From DATFQE01 sp963739085 (GTDB taxonomy: Bacteria; Actinomycetota; Thermoleophilia; Gaiellales; Gaiellaceae), in assembly GCA_963739085.1 (NCBI GenBank), contig CAVTZA010000023.1, positions 15,940-79,939 on the forward strand: a stretch of 64,000 nucleotides of DNA, in the 5' to 3' direction. The translations under genes were made by a program, and so were the position numbers. The notes beneath the pieces were generated by a model. The model saw nothing but the letters and a program-made list of their open reading frames with translations, did not search any database and was not told the DNA's origin. Shown here piece after piece: positions 44,748 through 53,806 of this stretch. Within the stretch, counting starts at the first letter, position 1, and each line of letters begins with the position of its first letter.

Positions 44748-44765
44748 CCACTCTTCGGAGAGCAT

Positions 44766-46277
44766 GTGAGCGACGAGGCGGCGCCGCTCCTCGAGGCACG
44801 CGGAGTCGCCAAGCACTACGGGCCGGTCGTCGCGCTCCGGTCGGCCGACCTGTCCGTGACCGCGGGTGAGGTGCACGCTTTGCTCGGCGCGAACGGCGCC
44901 GGCAAGAGCACGCTCGTGAAGTGCCTCACCGGCGTGATCCGGCCTGATGCCGGCACGATCTCGGTCGCCGGGCGGAAGGCCCGCCCCCGATCGCCGACGC
45001 ACGCAGCCCGGCTCGGGCTGTCGCCCGTCTTCCAGGATCCGGCGCTCGTCCCCGACCTGAGCGTCGCGCAGAACCTTCGCCTGACCGGCTCGTCCGTGGA
45101 CGCGGTGCGCGAGCAGCTCGAGTCGATGGCACTGAAGGTCAGCTTCCGCGAGCTCGTCGGCGACCTGCCGCTCCCGATCCTGCGCATGCTCGACCTCGCG
45201 CGTGCGCTCACCCACGACCCGCAGCTCCTGATCCTCGATGAGATCACGGCCGCCCTGCCCTCGGACCTGGCCGAGCGCGTCTTCGCGGTCATGCGCGAGC
45301 GGCGGGAACGCGGCCGCTCGGTCCTGTTCATCACCCACCGCCTCGCAGAGGTGATCGTCATGTGCGACCGCGCGACGATCCTCCGCGACGGCCACGACGT
45401 CGGGACGATGTTGCCCCGCGAGGGCGGCGAGGCGCAGATCGTCGAGACGATGCTCGGGCCGGAGGCCGCGCGCGCCGAGGCGGCGGCCGCGAAGGTCGAG
45501 ACGGCCGAGTTGCCGGAGGAAGAGGCGGCGGCGGAAGAGGCGGCGACCGTGCTCAGCGTCGACGACCTCCGTGTCGGCGGCGTGCAGGGCATCTCGTTCA
45601 GGCTGCGCAAGGGCGAGGTGCTCGGCGTGGCCGCGCTCGAGGGCCAGGGCCAGGACGAGCTGTTCGAGGCCCTCGCCGGACAGCGGAAGGCCGAGGGGGG
45701 CGAGGTCCTGGTCGACGACAAGCCGTTCCGGCCGCGGCACCCGTACGACGCCGTCCGCCGGAACGTCGTGCTCGTGCCGCCCGACCGCCTGCTGGCCCTG
45801 CTGCCGCAGCGGTCGGTCCGCGAGAACGTGGCGGCGCCGCTCTACAACACGCCGCTCCGCTGGGGCCCGATCAACATGCGCGAGGAGGGCCGGCGCGTTC
45901 GCCGGGCGGTCGACGCGCTCCAGATCGACATGCGCGCGGCCCGGCAGGTCCGGCGGCTCTCGGGCGGCAACCAGCAGAAGGTCACGATCGCGCGCTGGAT
46001 CGCCTCCGGATTCGCGGTCCTGCTCTGCAACGACCCGACGCGTGGGATCGACGTCGGCACGAAACGCCAGGTCTACGCGCTGCTCCGCGAGCTCGCGAAC
46101 GACGGCGCCGCGATCCTCTTCTTCAGCTCGGAGCTGGCCGAGTTCCCGCTGGTCTGCGACCGCGTCCTCACCGTGTACGGCGGACGCGTGACGGCAGAGC
46201 TGTCCGGCGCCGCCGCCGACGAGGCGACGCTGCTCCAGGCGATGCACGGGCTCCACCTCGACGAGGCGGTGGCATGA
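44766..46277 (+). CDS. Sugar ABC transporter ATPase, tandem NBD (RbsA/XylG-like)
   Basis: A 503-residue protein with two NBDs. NBD1 has Walker A GANGAGKSTLVKCLTG and Walker B LLILDEITAAL. Its expected LSxGxxQ signature is replaced by LPLPILRMLDLARAL, so it looks degenerate. NBD2 has the usual weak Walker A (ALEGQGQDE) and a good signature, RLSGGNQQKVTIARW, with PTRGIDVGTK. An acidic, alanine-rich linker (EAAAAKVETAELPEEEAAAEE region, about 238-260) joins them and is longer than usual. The GTG start follows the hairpin at 44721-44747. The stop overlaps the permease start (ATGA). Confidence 0.9.
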   Translation: MSDEAAPLLEARGVAKHYGPVVALRSADLSVTAGEVHALLGANGAGKSTLVKCLTGVIRPDAGTISVAGRKARPRSPTHAARLGLSPVFQDPALVPDLSVAQNLRLTGSSVDAVREQLESMALKVSFRELVGDLPLPILRMLDLARALTHDPQLLILDEITAALPSDLAERVFAVMRERRERGRSVLFITHRLAEVIVMCDRATILRDGHDVGTMLPREGGEAQIVETMLGPEAARAEAAAAKVETAELPEEEAAAEEAATVLSVDDLRVGGVQGISFRLRKGEVLGVAALEGQGQDELFEALAGQRKAEGGEVLVDDKPFRPRHPYDAVRRNVVLVPPDRLLALLPQRSVRENVAAPLYNTPLRWGPINMREEGRRVRRAVDALQIDMRAARQVRRLSGGNQQKVTIARWIASGFAVLLCNDPTRGIDVGTKRQVYALLRELANDGAAILFFSSELAEFPLVCDRVLTVYGGRVTAELSGAAADEATLLQAMHGLHLDEAVA

Positions 46278-47279
46278 GCACGGCCTCCGCCTCAGCGCCG
46301 GCGCTCGAGTTTCGCGGCGCGAAGCCGTGGCGGCGCGCGCTCCGGCTGCACGGCTGGACGATCGCCGTCTGGCTCGTCCTGTTCGCGATGGTGCCGTACT
46401 GGCGCTCGCTGTCCAGCCAGGACTTCAAGTTCGACCTGCAGTCGCTCGCGATCGATGCGCTACCGCTCTGCTTTGCGGCGATGGCTCAGGCGGTGATCGT
46501 CATCTCCGGCGGCATCGACCTGTCGATCGGCTCGCTCATGGGCGTGATCAACGCGCTCTCCGCGCGCGAGATGGTCGACATGAGCTTCCGCCAGGCGCTC
46601 GCGTTCTCGCTCCTGCTGATCGTCCTCGCGATGCTCGCGAGCGCGTTCACCGGCCTGATCATCACGGTGACCCGGATCCCGGACATCGTCGTGACGCTCG
46701 GCATGCTCTTCGTCTGGCAGGGGGTCGCGCTCTGGATCCTGGAGATCCCGGGCGGCGGCGTCCCGCTCGACTACTCGAACCTGGCGCTGGGCGACGTCGG
46801 CACGCACGGGCATCCCGAACGCGGGCGTCGCCGTGTTCGCGGCCCTGCTCCTCGTGTGGGTGCCGTTGCGCTGGCTGCGTCCGGGCCTGGCCATCTACGC
46901 GGTCGGCTCGAACCGGAACTCGGCCTATCTGAGCGGCATCAACGTCGCGCGGACCCGGGTCGGCGCGTACCTGCTCGCGGGCGTCTTCACGGGTCTCGCG
47001 GGTCTCGCTCTCTCGGCCTCGTCGGGGATCGGCGACCCGAACTCGGGCTCGACGTACACCCTCAACAGCGTGGCGGCCGTCGTGCTCGGCGGCGTTTCGC
47101 TGCTCGGCGGCGTCGGCGGCCTGATCGGCGTGATCGCGGCCGCGTACGTGCTCACGCTCTCGAAGATCATCCTGCTGCTCCGCGGCACCGACCCGAACTA
47201 CGCCAACGTCTACCAGGGACTGCTGATCATCTTCGTCGTGATCATCGGCGGCCTGCTCACCAGGAAGACGAGGGCATGA
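46274..47279 (+). pseudogene. Sugar ABC transporter permease (RbsC-like), one apparent frameshift
   Basis: A permease of the ribose/xylose type, about 334 residues when one break at about 46806-46810 is bridged. Hydrophobic helices start at WTIAVWLVLFAMVPYW. The conserved loop MAQAVIVISGGIDLSIGS follows, then ITVTRIPDIVVTLG. After the break AVGSNRNSAYLSGINV and AAVVLGGVSLLGGVGG appear. It lacks one extra base to be intact. The ATG overlaps the ATPase stop and the stop overlaps the second permease start, so the operon is tightly coupled. Function would be heterodimer formation with the next protein. Confidence 0.8.
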
Positions 47280-48271
47280 CCGTCGTCCCGGACGCCGTCG
47301 GCCCCGAGAGCCGCCTGCGCACCGCGCAGCGCTTCCTGGTCGACAACCCCGTCGTCGTGCTCGTCGGCGTGCTCGTGCTGCTGTTCATCCTCACCGACGT
47401 CGTCAACCGGCACGACGCGGGCGAGCCGTTCATCACCTGGAACCAGCTGTCGACGACGTTCCTCGTCGCGGCGCCGCTCGGCATGATCGCGGCCGGGCAG
47501 ACGCTCGTCATGCTCACCGGCGGCGTCGACCTCTCGGTCGCGCTCACCGCAACGGCGGCCGCCTTCGCCACCTCGTGGCAGGGCGGGAACGGCACGACCC
47601 AGGGCATCGTGGCCGGGCTGCTCGTTGGCCTCGGGATCGGCCTCGCCAACGGGATCGGCATCGGCATCTTCCGCGTCAATCCGCTGATCATGACCCTGGG
47701 CACGTCCTCCGTGACCTTCGGACTGCTGTCCATCTATGCCGGGCGGTCGTTCGAGAAGGTTGTGCCCCACCTCGTCGCGACGCTTGGCTCCGACCGCTTC
47801 TTCGACTACCTGCCGGCCAACCTGATCCTGTGGGTCGTGATCGCCGCGATGATCATCCTCGGGCTCCGCTACACCGGGTACGGACGGATGCTCTACGCGG
47901 TCGGCGACAACGACGTCGCGGCCCGGCTCGTGGGCGTGCGTGTCTGGCAGGTGCTCGTGGTCGCCTACGCGCTCTGCGGGCTGTTCAGCGCGATCGGCGG
48001 GCTGCTGCTCGTCGGCTTCACGAACAACCCCGACCTCGGGCTCGCGTCCCCGTACTTGCTGCAGTCGGTGGCGGCGGTCGTGATCGGCGGCACCTCGATC
48101 TTCGGCGGGTGGGGGAGCTACAGCGGGACGATCGTGGGCGTGCTCATCCTCACCGTGCTCGGGTCGCTGCTGACGCTGCTCAACGCCGACGAGTGGCAGC
48201 GCCAGGTGATCTACGGCGCGATCATCATCGCGCTGACGGCGATCTACGCCCGCGTCTCCAGCGCCGAGTGA
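47276..48271 (+). CDS. Sugar ABC transporter permease (RbsC-like)
   Basis: A 331-residue permease with about eight to ten hydrophobic helices. The hallmark GQTLVMLTGGVDLSVALT loop is near residue 80. GIGIFRVNPLIMTLGTSSV, GYGRMLYAVGDNDVAARLVG and AAVVIGGTSIFGGWGSY follow. It is intact, unlike its partner upstream. The ATG overlaps the previous stop by four bases, and its own stop overlaps the GTG of the dehydrogenase gene. It forms the membrane channel of the sugar importer with the 46274-47279 protein. Confidence 0.92.
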   Translation: MTVVPDAVGPESRLRTAQRFLVDNPVVVLVGVLVLLFILTDVVNRHDAGEPFITWNQLSTTFLVAAPLGMIAAGQTLVMLTGGVDLSVALTATAAAFATSWQGGNGTTQGIVAGLLVGLGIGLANGIGIGIFRVNPLIMTLGTSSVTFGLLSIYAGRSFEKVVPHLVATLGSDRFFDYLPANLILWVVIAAMIILGLRYTGYGRMLYAVGDNDVAARLVGVRVWQVLVVAYALCGLFSAIGGLLLVGFTNNPDLGLASPYLLQSVAAVVIGGTSIFGGWGSYSGTIVGVLILTVLGSLLTLLNADEWQRQVIYGAIIIALTAIYARVSSAE

Positions 48272-49271
48272 TCGGCCTCACCAAGCTCGCGCCGGGCGCG
48301 GGCAGCGTCGGCCTGAGCGAGCGGCCCGAGCCACGGCCGGATCCGCGCCACGTGGTGCTCGACGTCATCGGCGCCGGCATCTGCGGGACCGATCTGCACA
48401 TCGCCGACGGCGAGTACGAGACCGTCACGCCCGTGACGATGGGCCACGAAGTGGCCGGGTCGGTGGCCGAGCTAGGGGACGGCGTGGACGACTCCTGGCT
48501 CGGCGCCCGCGTCGCGAGCGAGACCTACTTCTCGACCTGCGGTCACTGCGCACACTGCCTCGCCGGCCGCGTCAACCTCTGCGCCGAGCGGCGCTCGATC
48601 GGCACGCACGTCGACGGCGCGTTCGCGCCTCGCCTCCACGTCCCGCTCACGAACCTGCACCGCCTGCCGGACTGGCTCGACGGCGCGACCGCCACGCTCT
48701 GCGAGCCGCTCGCGTGCGTCTGCCACTCGCTCCTCGAGCCGGAACCCGCGGTCCGGGCCGGCGACGACGTGCTCGTCACCGGGCCCGGGCCGGTCGGGTT
48801 GCTGGCCGCGCAGGTCGCGCGCGCCTCGGGCGGCCGCGTCCACGTGCGCGGCACGCCGCGCGACGAGCGGAGGCTCGCCCTCGCACGCGAGCTCGGGCTC
48901 GAGGCGAGCACGACAGAGGATCCGCCGGTCGAGGCCGACGTGGTGGTCGAGTGCTCGGGCAGCGAGGCGGGGATGGCGAGCGGGCTGGCGGCCGCCCGCC
49001 GTGGCGGCGCGCTACGTCCAGATCGGCCTGGCGGGCAAGCGGGTCTCGCTGCCGTTCGACCTCGTCTGCTTCCACGAGCTCACGATCACGTCGGGCTTCG
49101 CGAGCACGCCCTCGTCGTGGGCGAAGGCGCTGGAGCTCGTGACCGAGCGCCGCGTCGAGCTCGAGCCGCTTGCTCACCGAGGTCGTCCCCTTGCGCGAGT
49201 GGGAGCGCGCCTTCGCCGCCACCCGCGCGGCCGAGGGGATCAAATTCGTGCTCGACCCTCAGACCACGTAG
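48268..49271 (+). pseudogene. Zinc-dependent alcohol/polyol dehydrogenase (MDR), two apparent frameshifts
   Basis: A medium-chain dehydrogenase of about 333 residues when joined. Catalytic zinc ligands are in GICGTDLH and GHEVAGSV. The structural zinc lobe is CGHCAHCLAGRVNLC, and the cofactor loop is VTGPGPVGLLAA. Frame breaks are at about 49003-49010 and 49169-49172. The second reads CTTG where CTG gives PLLTEVVPL. The C-terminal IKFVLDP is typical of sorbitol/threonine dehydrogenase relatives. It probably oxidises the imported sugar or polyol. The GTG overlaps the permease stop; the end overlaps the convergent isomerase gene by 13 bp. Confidence 0.8.
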
Positions 49272-50167
49272 GGCTTCAGCACGTCGCGCGCGAGCAGGAA
49301 GCCGCGCTTGACGAGCTCCTCCTCGCCCTCGAAGCGCCGGTCCTCGTGCTCGATCGAGAGCACGTGGTCGTAGCCGACCGCGTACAGCGCTGCGACGAAG
49401 CGATCCCACCGCACCTCGCCGAGCCCGGGCAGGCGCGGGACCTGCCAGCCGATCCCGCTCGAGAGCGTGCCGTGGCGGTAGAGGCCGTCCGGGCGCACCT
49501 CGAGGTCCTTCGCGTGCGCGTGGAAGATGCGGTCGGCGTAGTCGTAGACGACGCGCTCGTAGTCGATCATCAGCCAGACGAGGTGCGAGGGGTCGAGGTT
49601 GAGCCCGAAGTTGTCGGCGGGAATGGCCGAGAACATCTCGTCCCAGATCGCCGGCGCGTACGCGAGGTTGGTGCCGCCGGGCCACTCGTCGTAGCTGAAG
49701 ATCATCGGGCAGTTCTCGATCGCGATCTTCACGCCGCGCTCGCCGGCGTAGTCGACGAGCGGCGGCCAGATCTGCCGGAAGCGCTCGAGGTTCTCGGGCA
49801 GCGGGCGGTCCTTGTCGTTGCCGGCGAACGTGCCGACGATGCCGACGCCGAGCCGCTGCGCGGCGTCGATCACCTTCCGCAGGTGGCCGTTCACCTCCTC
49901 GCGATGCGTGTCGTCGGGGTGGAGGTTGTTCGGGTAGTAGGCGAGCGAGGAGATCGTGAGCCCGTGCCGGCTCATCGTCTCGTGCACCTCGTCGGGGTCG
50001 AACGACTCGACGTCGACGTGGGTGACGCCCGCGTAGCGGCGCCGCTCGCCGCCGCCGGAGGGCCAGCAGGCGACCTCCAGTGCCTGGAAGCCCTCGCCGG
50101 CGGCCCATTCGGCCACCTGCTCCAGCGTGAGGTCGGGAAAGGCCGCGGTCAGAAGGCCGAGCTTCAC
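49259..50167 (-). CDS. Sugar phosphate isomerase/epimerase (xylose isomerase-like TIM barrel)
   Basis: A 302-residue TIM-barrel protein. Signature segments are LGLLTAAFPDLTLEQVAEWA at the start, LEVACWPSGG, ISSLAYYPNNLHPDD, IAIENCPMIFSYDEWPGG (metal Glu), LNLDPSHLVWL and HAHAKDLEV, ending VLSIEHEDRRFEG. This combination matches sugar or inositol isomerases/epimerases. The substrate is unknown. The GTG at 50167 overlaps the stop of the Gfo/Idh gene by four bases; an upstream in-frame codon would extend it without family support. It is the last gene of the minus-strand operon. Confidence 0.88.
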   Translation of the reverse strand: MKLGLLTAAFPDLTLEQVAEWAAGEGFQALEVACWPSGGGERRRYAGVTHVDVESFDPDEVHETMSRHGLTISSLAYYPNNLHPDDTHREEVNGHLRKVIDAAQRLGVGIVGTFAGNDKDRPLPENLERFRQIWPPLVDYAGERGVKIAIENCPMIFSYDEWPGGTNLAYAPAIWDEMFSAIPADNFGLNLDPSHLVWLMIDYERVVYDYADRIFHAHAKDLEVRPDGLYRHGTLSSGIGWQVPRLPGLGEVRWDRFVAALYAVGYDHVLSIEHEDRRFEGEEELVKRGFLLARDVLKPYVV

Positions 50168-51308
50168 GTGGTCACCTCCACCCATCGTCGTTCACGGTTG
50201 CTGAGCGCGACGGCGTCACCGAGCACGTTCTCCCGGTGGCCGTCGGCGAAGGTCGGATAGTCGGGCGTCGTCGGGCGGGCCGCCGGCGGCGACGGCCGTG
50301 TAGACGGCCCGGTAGAGCTCCTTGAAGGTCTCGGCGAAGCCCTCCGCGTGCCCGCCGGGGAGGCCCGTCCGCGCGGCGGCCTCCGGCATGAGGAGCGCGG
50401 GGTCGCGCGCGAGCAGCTCGTTGGGCGCGCCGCGGTGGCCGAGCCAGAGCTCCTCGTTGCGCTCGGAGTCCCAGGCGATCGCGCCCTCTCGAGCCGTCCA
50501 CCTCGAAGCGGAGCGAGTTCTTGCGACCCGCGCTCACCTGCGACACGACGAGCGACCCGCGCGTCCCGTCCTCGAACCGCAGGAGGATGTGCGCGAAGTC
50601 CTCCGTCGTCATCTCGGCGTCCACGCGCTCGACGTCGTCGGCGGAGGCGAACGTCTCGATCTCCTGCGTCGGCCGTCGGCGCACGGGGATCGCGGTCGCG
50701 AGGTCGGCGAGCAGCGAGCTCACGCGCAGCCCGGTCACGAACTGCACGAGGTCGAGCCAGTGCGAGCCGATGTCGGCGACCGCCCGCAGCGACCCGCCCT
50801 TCTCCGGCTCGAGCCGCCAGTTCCAGTCCGTGGGCAGGAGCAGCCAGTCCTGGAGGTAGCCGCCGTGCACGTTCCAGACCCGGCCGAGCGCGCCGGCGGC
50901 GACGAGCGCGCGCGCCTGCTGCACCTGCGGGTAGAAGCGGATGTTGAAGTTCGTGCAGTGCACGAGCCCGCCGGCCTCGGCGAGCTCGAGCAGCTCGGCC
51001 GACTGCTCCGAGGTGAGCGCGAGCGGCTTCTCGCAGACGATGTGCTTGCCCGCCTCGAGCGCCTGCTTGACCTGCTGGTGATGGAGGTGGTTCGGCGTGG
51101 TCAGGTGCACGACGTCCACCCGCTCGTCCGCGAGCAGCGCTTCGTAGCCGTCGACGACCGGCGCGAGGCCCTTGGCCCGCGCGCGCTCGGGCGACGAGCC
51201 GACGATGCCGACGACCTCCACGCCCAGCCGTCGCAGCGCCTCCACGTGGACTGCGCCGATGAAGCCCGTGCCGACGACGCCGGCACGCAGATCCGTCAGG
51301 TTCCTCAC
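50164..51308 (-). pseudogene. Gfo/Idh/MocA oxidoreductase, two apparent frameshifts
   Basis: About 380 residues when bridged. The Rossmann loop is AGVVGTGFIGAVHVEAL, EKP is in VCEKPLALTSEQ, and the active-site region is VADIGSHWLDLVQFV. RFEDGTRGSLVVSQ and RWNWRLEPEK-like sequence complete the family pattern. Breaks occur at about 50487-50492 (to reach EGAIAWDSERNEELWLGHRG) and 50274-50282 (to reach PTTPDYPTFADGHRENVLGD). It should oxidise a sugar or cyclitol with NAD(P). GTG 51308 has GGAGGAGG upstream and overlaps the DUF4432 gene stop. Confidence 0.8.
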
Positions 51309-52189
51309 GTCACCTCCTCCGCCGTGACGGCGATTGTCGTGGTTCGCTCCGCGCCCGGTTCGAGGAACGGCAGCCGGCCCTCGCGCGCGATCGTGCGCGC
51401 GCCCGAGCACCGAGCAGTTCGCCGGCTCGAGCCCGAGCGCGTAGACGCCCGGCGCCGGGTCGATCCACTGCCAGAGGCGCGGGAGGTTCGAGCTCACGCG
51501 GACGCGGAGCCCGAGGCGCTCGTTGACGACGCTTGCGCCCGTGGCGCCGAGGTGCTCCCACACGCGCTCGGGGGCGTCGACCGGCTCGGGCGGCGCCGTC
51601 GTCCAGTCGGCCGCGGCCGCGTCGTCGTCCCGCGGCCGCACCTCGTCGGCGTCGCTCTCGACGCGGGCGCCGTCGTCCCACAGCGGCCAGCCGAGGTTGA
51701 CGTGGTAGAGGAGCGGCGCCTCGAGCGCCTGCTCGGCGACGTTCGTCGTGCGGTCGGTCAGCTCGACCCGCCCCGCCCGCCGTCGTCCGGATCGTGCGCT
51801 CCACCCGCAGCCCGCGCGGGTCCTCGACCGTCGCGCGGACGATCGACTTCGTCCGGCGAGCGCTCGACGGCCACCTCGCGCGCCTCCAGGAACGTGTAGG
51901 TGCCGTGCAGCCCGACGCCCTCGGAGGCTGCGCCGACGTTGTCGAGGCCGCACGTCGTGACGAGGCCGCCGCCCCAGGCGGCCCGCCAGTCGCCCGCGTC
52001 GGAGCCGCCCTCGCCGGCCGGCCCGATCCACGCGAGCGGAATGCCGCGAAACCAGGCGGCGCCGACGTCCAGGCCGCGGCGCGGGTGGACGCGGAGCTCG
52101 ATGCCGTGACGAACACGAACGTCGATCGCCGGACGGTCGCTGGCGAGCGCGACCTGGTCGAGGTGGCCGAGTCGCGTCTCGAGCGTCAC
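51305..52189 (-). pseudogene. DUF4432 / aldose-1-epimerase-fold protein, three apparent frameshifts
   Basis: Joined over breaks at about 51857-51863, 51770-51780 and 51400-51406, this gives a protein of about 293 residues. It matches the galactose-mutarotase-like DUF4432 family: GIELRVHPRRGLDVGAAWFRG, GGLVTTCGLDNVG, GLHGTYTFLEARE, then PLLYHVNLGWPLWDDGA and YALGLEPANCSVLG, ending LPFLEPGAE. It likely interconverts anomers or binds the sugar used by this operon. All three breaks equal one extra base. GTG 52189 overlaps the GntR gene stop. Confidence 0.75.
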
Positions 52190-52899
52190 GTCCCGGGCAG
52201 CTCCACGTCGAAGTCGACGTCGATCGTGTACCGCGATCCCACGTACCGGCTCTCGGTCCACTCGAGCGGCTTGCCGTCCTGGTCGTGGATCAACCGGCGC
52301 TCGACGAGCAGCGGAGCGCCCTTCCGGACCCGCAGGTAGCGCGCGTCCTCCGCCGTCGCGGCCTCCGCTGCGAGAGTGGCACGGCCGCGGCTCGGCACCA
52401 GTCCGGCCGACGCGAGCGTCTCGAAGAGCGATGCGCGCTCGAGGTCGGCGTCGAGCGCGTCGCCGACGCGCGCCGCCGGGAACACCGCCCGCTCGACCGC
52501 CAGCGGCTTGCCGTCCGCCAGCCGGACGCGGCGCAGCACGACGACGTCGCCGACGCCGAGCCGGCGCTCCTCCTCCTCGGTGGCCCGCCGCTCCTGCCGC
52601 TCGAGGACCCGGGAGGTCGGGACGCGGCCCTGGCGGCGCATCTCGTCCGAGAACGAGAGCACGTGGCCCGCCGTGCGGTTCGCGCGCTCGGCGGCGACGA
52701 AGGTGCCGCGGCCGGGCACCCGATAGACGAGGCCGTCCTGGACGAGGCGCTGCACCGCCGCCCGCGCGGTCATGCGGGAGACGTTGAACTCCGCGCAGAG
52801 CTGCGACTCCGACGGCAGCGGCGCGTGCGGCTCGAGCCGGGCCACGCGCGTCCGCAGCGACTGCTCGATCTCGAAGTAGCGCGGGACGAACTCAGTCAC
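52186..52899 (-). CDS. GntR/HutC-family transcriptional regulator
   Basis: A 237-residue repressor with an N-terminal winged helix (APLPSESQLCAEFNVSRMTA, about 25-44, wing GRGTFVAAE) and a UTRA effector domain. The latter has HVLSFSDEMRRQGRVPTSRV, VVLRRVRLADGKPLAVER and WTESRYVGSRYTIDVDF near the end. It is embedded between an SDR and a DUF4432 gene with four- to eight-base overlaps, so it probably regulates its own operon. The candidate operator is at 53650-53667, and a related site lies at 35630-35647. Its ligand is presumably the operon's sugar or its phosphate. Confidence 0.9.
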   Translation of the reverse strand: MTEFVPRYFEIEQSLRTRVARLEPHAPLPSESQLCAEFNVSRMTARAAVQRLVQDGLVYRVPGRGTFVAAERANRTAGHVLSFSDEMRRQGRVPTSRVLERQERRATEEEERRLGVGDVVVLRRVRLADGKPLAVERAVFPAARVGDALDADLERASLFETLASAGLVPSRGRATLAAEAATAEDARYLRVRKGAPLLVERRLIHDQDGKPLEWTESRYVGSRYTIDVDFDVELPGT

Positions 52900-53641
52900 G
52901 AGCGTGGCCGACGGCGCCGTTGATCGTGAGGCCGCCGTCGACGATCAGCTCCTGGCCGGTGACGTAGCGGGCGGCGTCGGAGGCGAGGAAGAGGACGACG
53001 TCGGCGATCTCCTCGGCGCTGCCGATCCGGCCGAGCGCGATGCGCTCCTCGTAGTTGCGGCGGACCTCGGGCGTGTAGGCGTTCGCGTTGAGGGGCGTCT
53101 CGACGGCCCCGGGCGCGACCGCGTTGACGGTGATGCCGGCCGGCGCGAGCTCGAGCGCGAGCACCTTCGTCAGGCCCACGATCGCGCCCTTGGCCGCGGT
53201 GTATGCGCCGAGGCCGGGCACGGCGAGCACGTCGGAGGCGGAGCTGATGTTCACGATCCGGCCGCTGCCCTGTTTCAGCATCTGGCGCGCCGCGGCCCGG
53301 GCGCCGTAGAAATAGCCGTGCAGGTTCCCGGCGAGGAGCCCATGCCAGTCCTCGTCGCTCGTCTCGACGATGGGGCGGACCATCAGCCGCGCCGCGTTGT
53401 TCACCCACACGTCGATGCCGCCCCACGCGTCCACCACGCGGTCCGCGAGCGCCTCGACCGCCTCGCGGTCGCCGGTGTCCCCGTGCACGAAGATGCCCTC
53501 GGTCGGCGGGTCGCCGTCGAGCGAGATGCCCGCGACGCGCGCGCCGGCTCGGGCGAACGCCCGCGCGATCCCCTCGCCGATGCCGCTCGAAGCGCCGGTG
53601 ACCACCACGCGCCGGTCGCTCACGTCGAAGGCGGCGGACAC
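52892..53641 (-). CDS. Short-chain dehydrogenase/reductase
   Basis: A 249-residue classical SDR. The cofactor loop VVVTGASSGIGEGIA is at 11-25, NNAA in WVNNAARLMV. The catalytic Ser is in VNISSASDV and YxxxK is YTAAKGA. PGAVETPLN and QELIVDGGLTING follow. It is likely an NAD(P)-dependent sugar or polyol oxidoreductase and the first gene of the SDR-GntR-DUF4432-Gfo/Idh-isomerase operon. GTG 53641 lies 8 nt after a CTATACA element that is part of the operator at 53650-53667. Its stop overlaps the gntR start. Confidence 0.92.
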   Translation of the reverse strand: MSAAFDVSDRRVVVTGASSGIGEGIARAFARAGARVAGISLDGDPPTEGIFVHGDTGDREAVEALADRVVDAWGGIDVWVNNAARLMVRPIVETSDEDWHGLLAGNLHGYFYGARAAARQMLKQGSGRIVNISSASDVLAVPGLGAYTAAKGAIVGLTKVLALELAPAGITVNAVAPGAVETPLNANAYTPEVRRNYEERIALGRIGSAEEIADVVLFLASDAARYVTGQELIVDGGLTINGAVGHARD

Positions 53642-53649
53642 GCCGTGAC

Positions 53650-53667
53650 TGTATAGCTGTCTAGACG
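53650..53667 (-). promoter_or_regulatory. GntR-type operator over SDR operon promoter
   Basis: TGTATAGCTGTCTAGACG (plus strand). On the transcribed strand the CTATACA half acts as a -10-like element 8 nt before GTG 53641. It resembles the site at 35630-35647. Confidence 0.55.
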
Positions 53668-53708
53668 GGAGGGCAATAAGCTGCCGCGGTCGCGAACATG
53701 CCGAGGAA

Positions 53709-53726
53709 TGGACCCAGTTGGGTCCA
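53709..53726. promoter_or_regulatory. 18-bp perfect palindrome, possible operator
   Basis: TGGACCCA-GT-TGGGTCCA in the 165-bp divergent gap between the SDR operon and a secreted-protein gene. The binding protein is unknown. Confidence 0.4.
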
Positions 53727-53763
53727 GCCGGCGAGGGTGAGGGAAGGGCACGCTGTCAGGGAT

Positions 53764-53803
53764 GAGGTGATCGCAGTGATTACCTCGCAAACACCGGAGG
53801 TAA
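53764..53803 (+). promoter_or_regulatory. Alternative 5'-UTR hairpins, possible translational switch
   Basis: GAGGTGATC (53764-53772) can pair with GATTACCTC (53778-53786). The TTACCTC part of the latter can instead pair with GAGGTAA (53797-53803), which contains the Shine-Dalgarno of the gene starting at 53807. The two pairings exclude each other, so the Shine-Dalgarno could be open or hidden. Confidence 0.4.
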
Positions 53804-53806
53804 GTA

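Noticed and set aside
45362..48271. A 969-codon frame that would fuse an unknown N-terminus to two permeases.
   Set aside because: The first 300 codons are a shadow of the ATPase gene. The apparent fusion arises only because the first permease has a frame break; the two permeases have their own ATGA starts.
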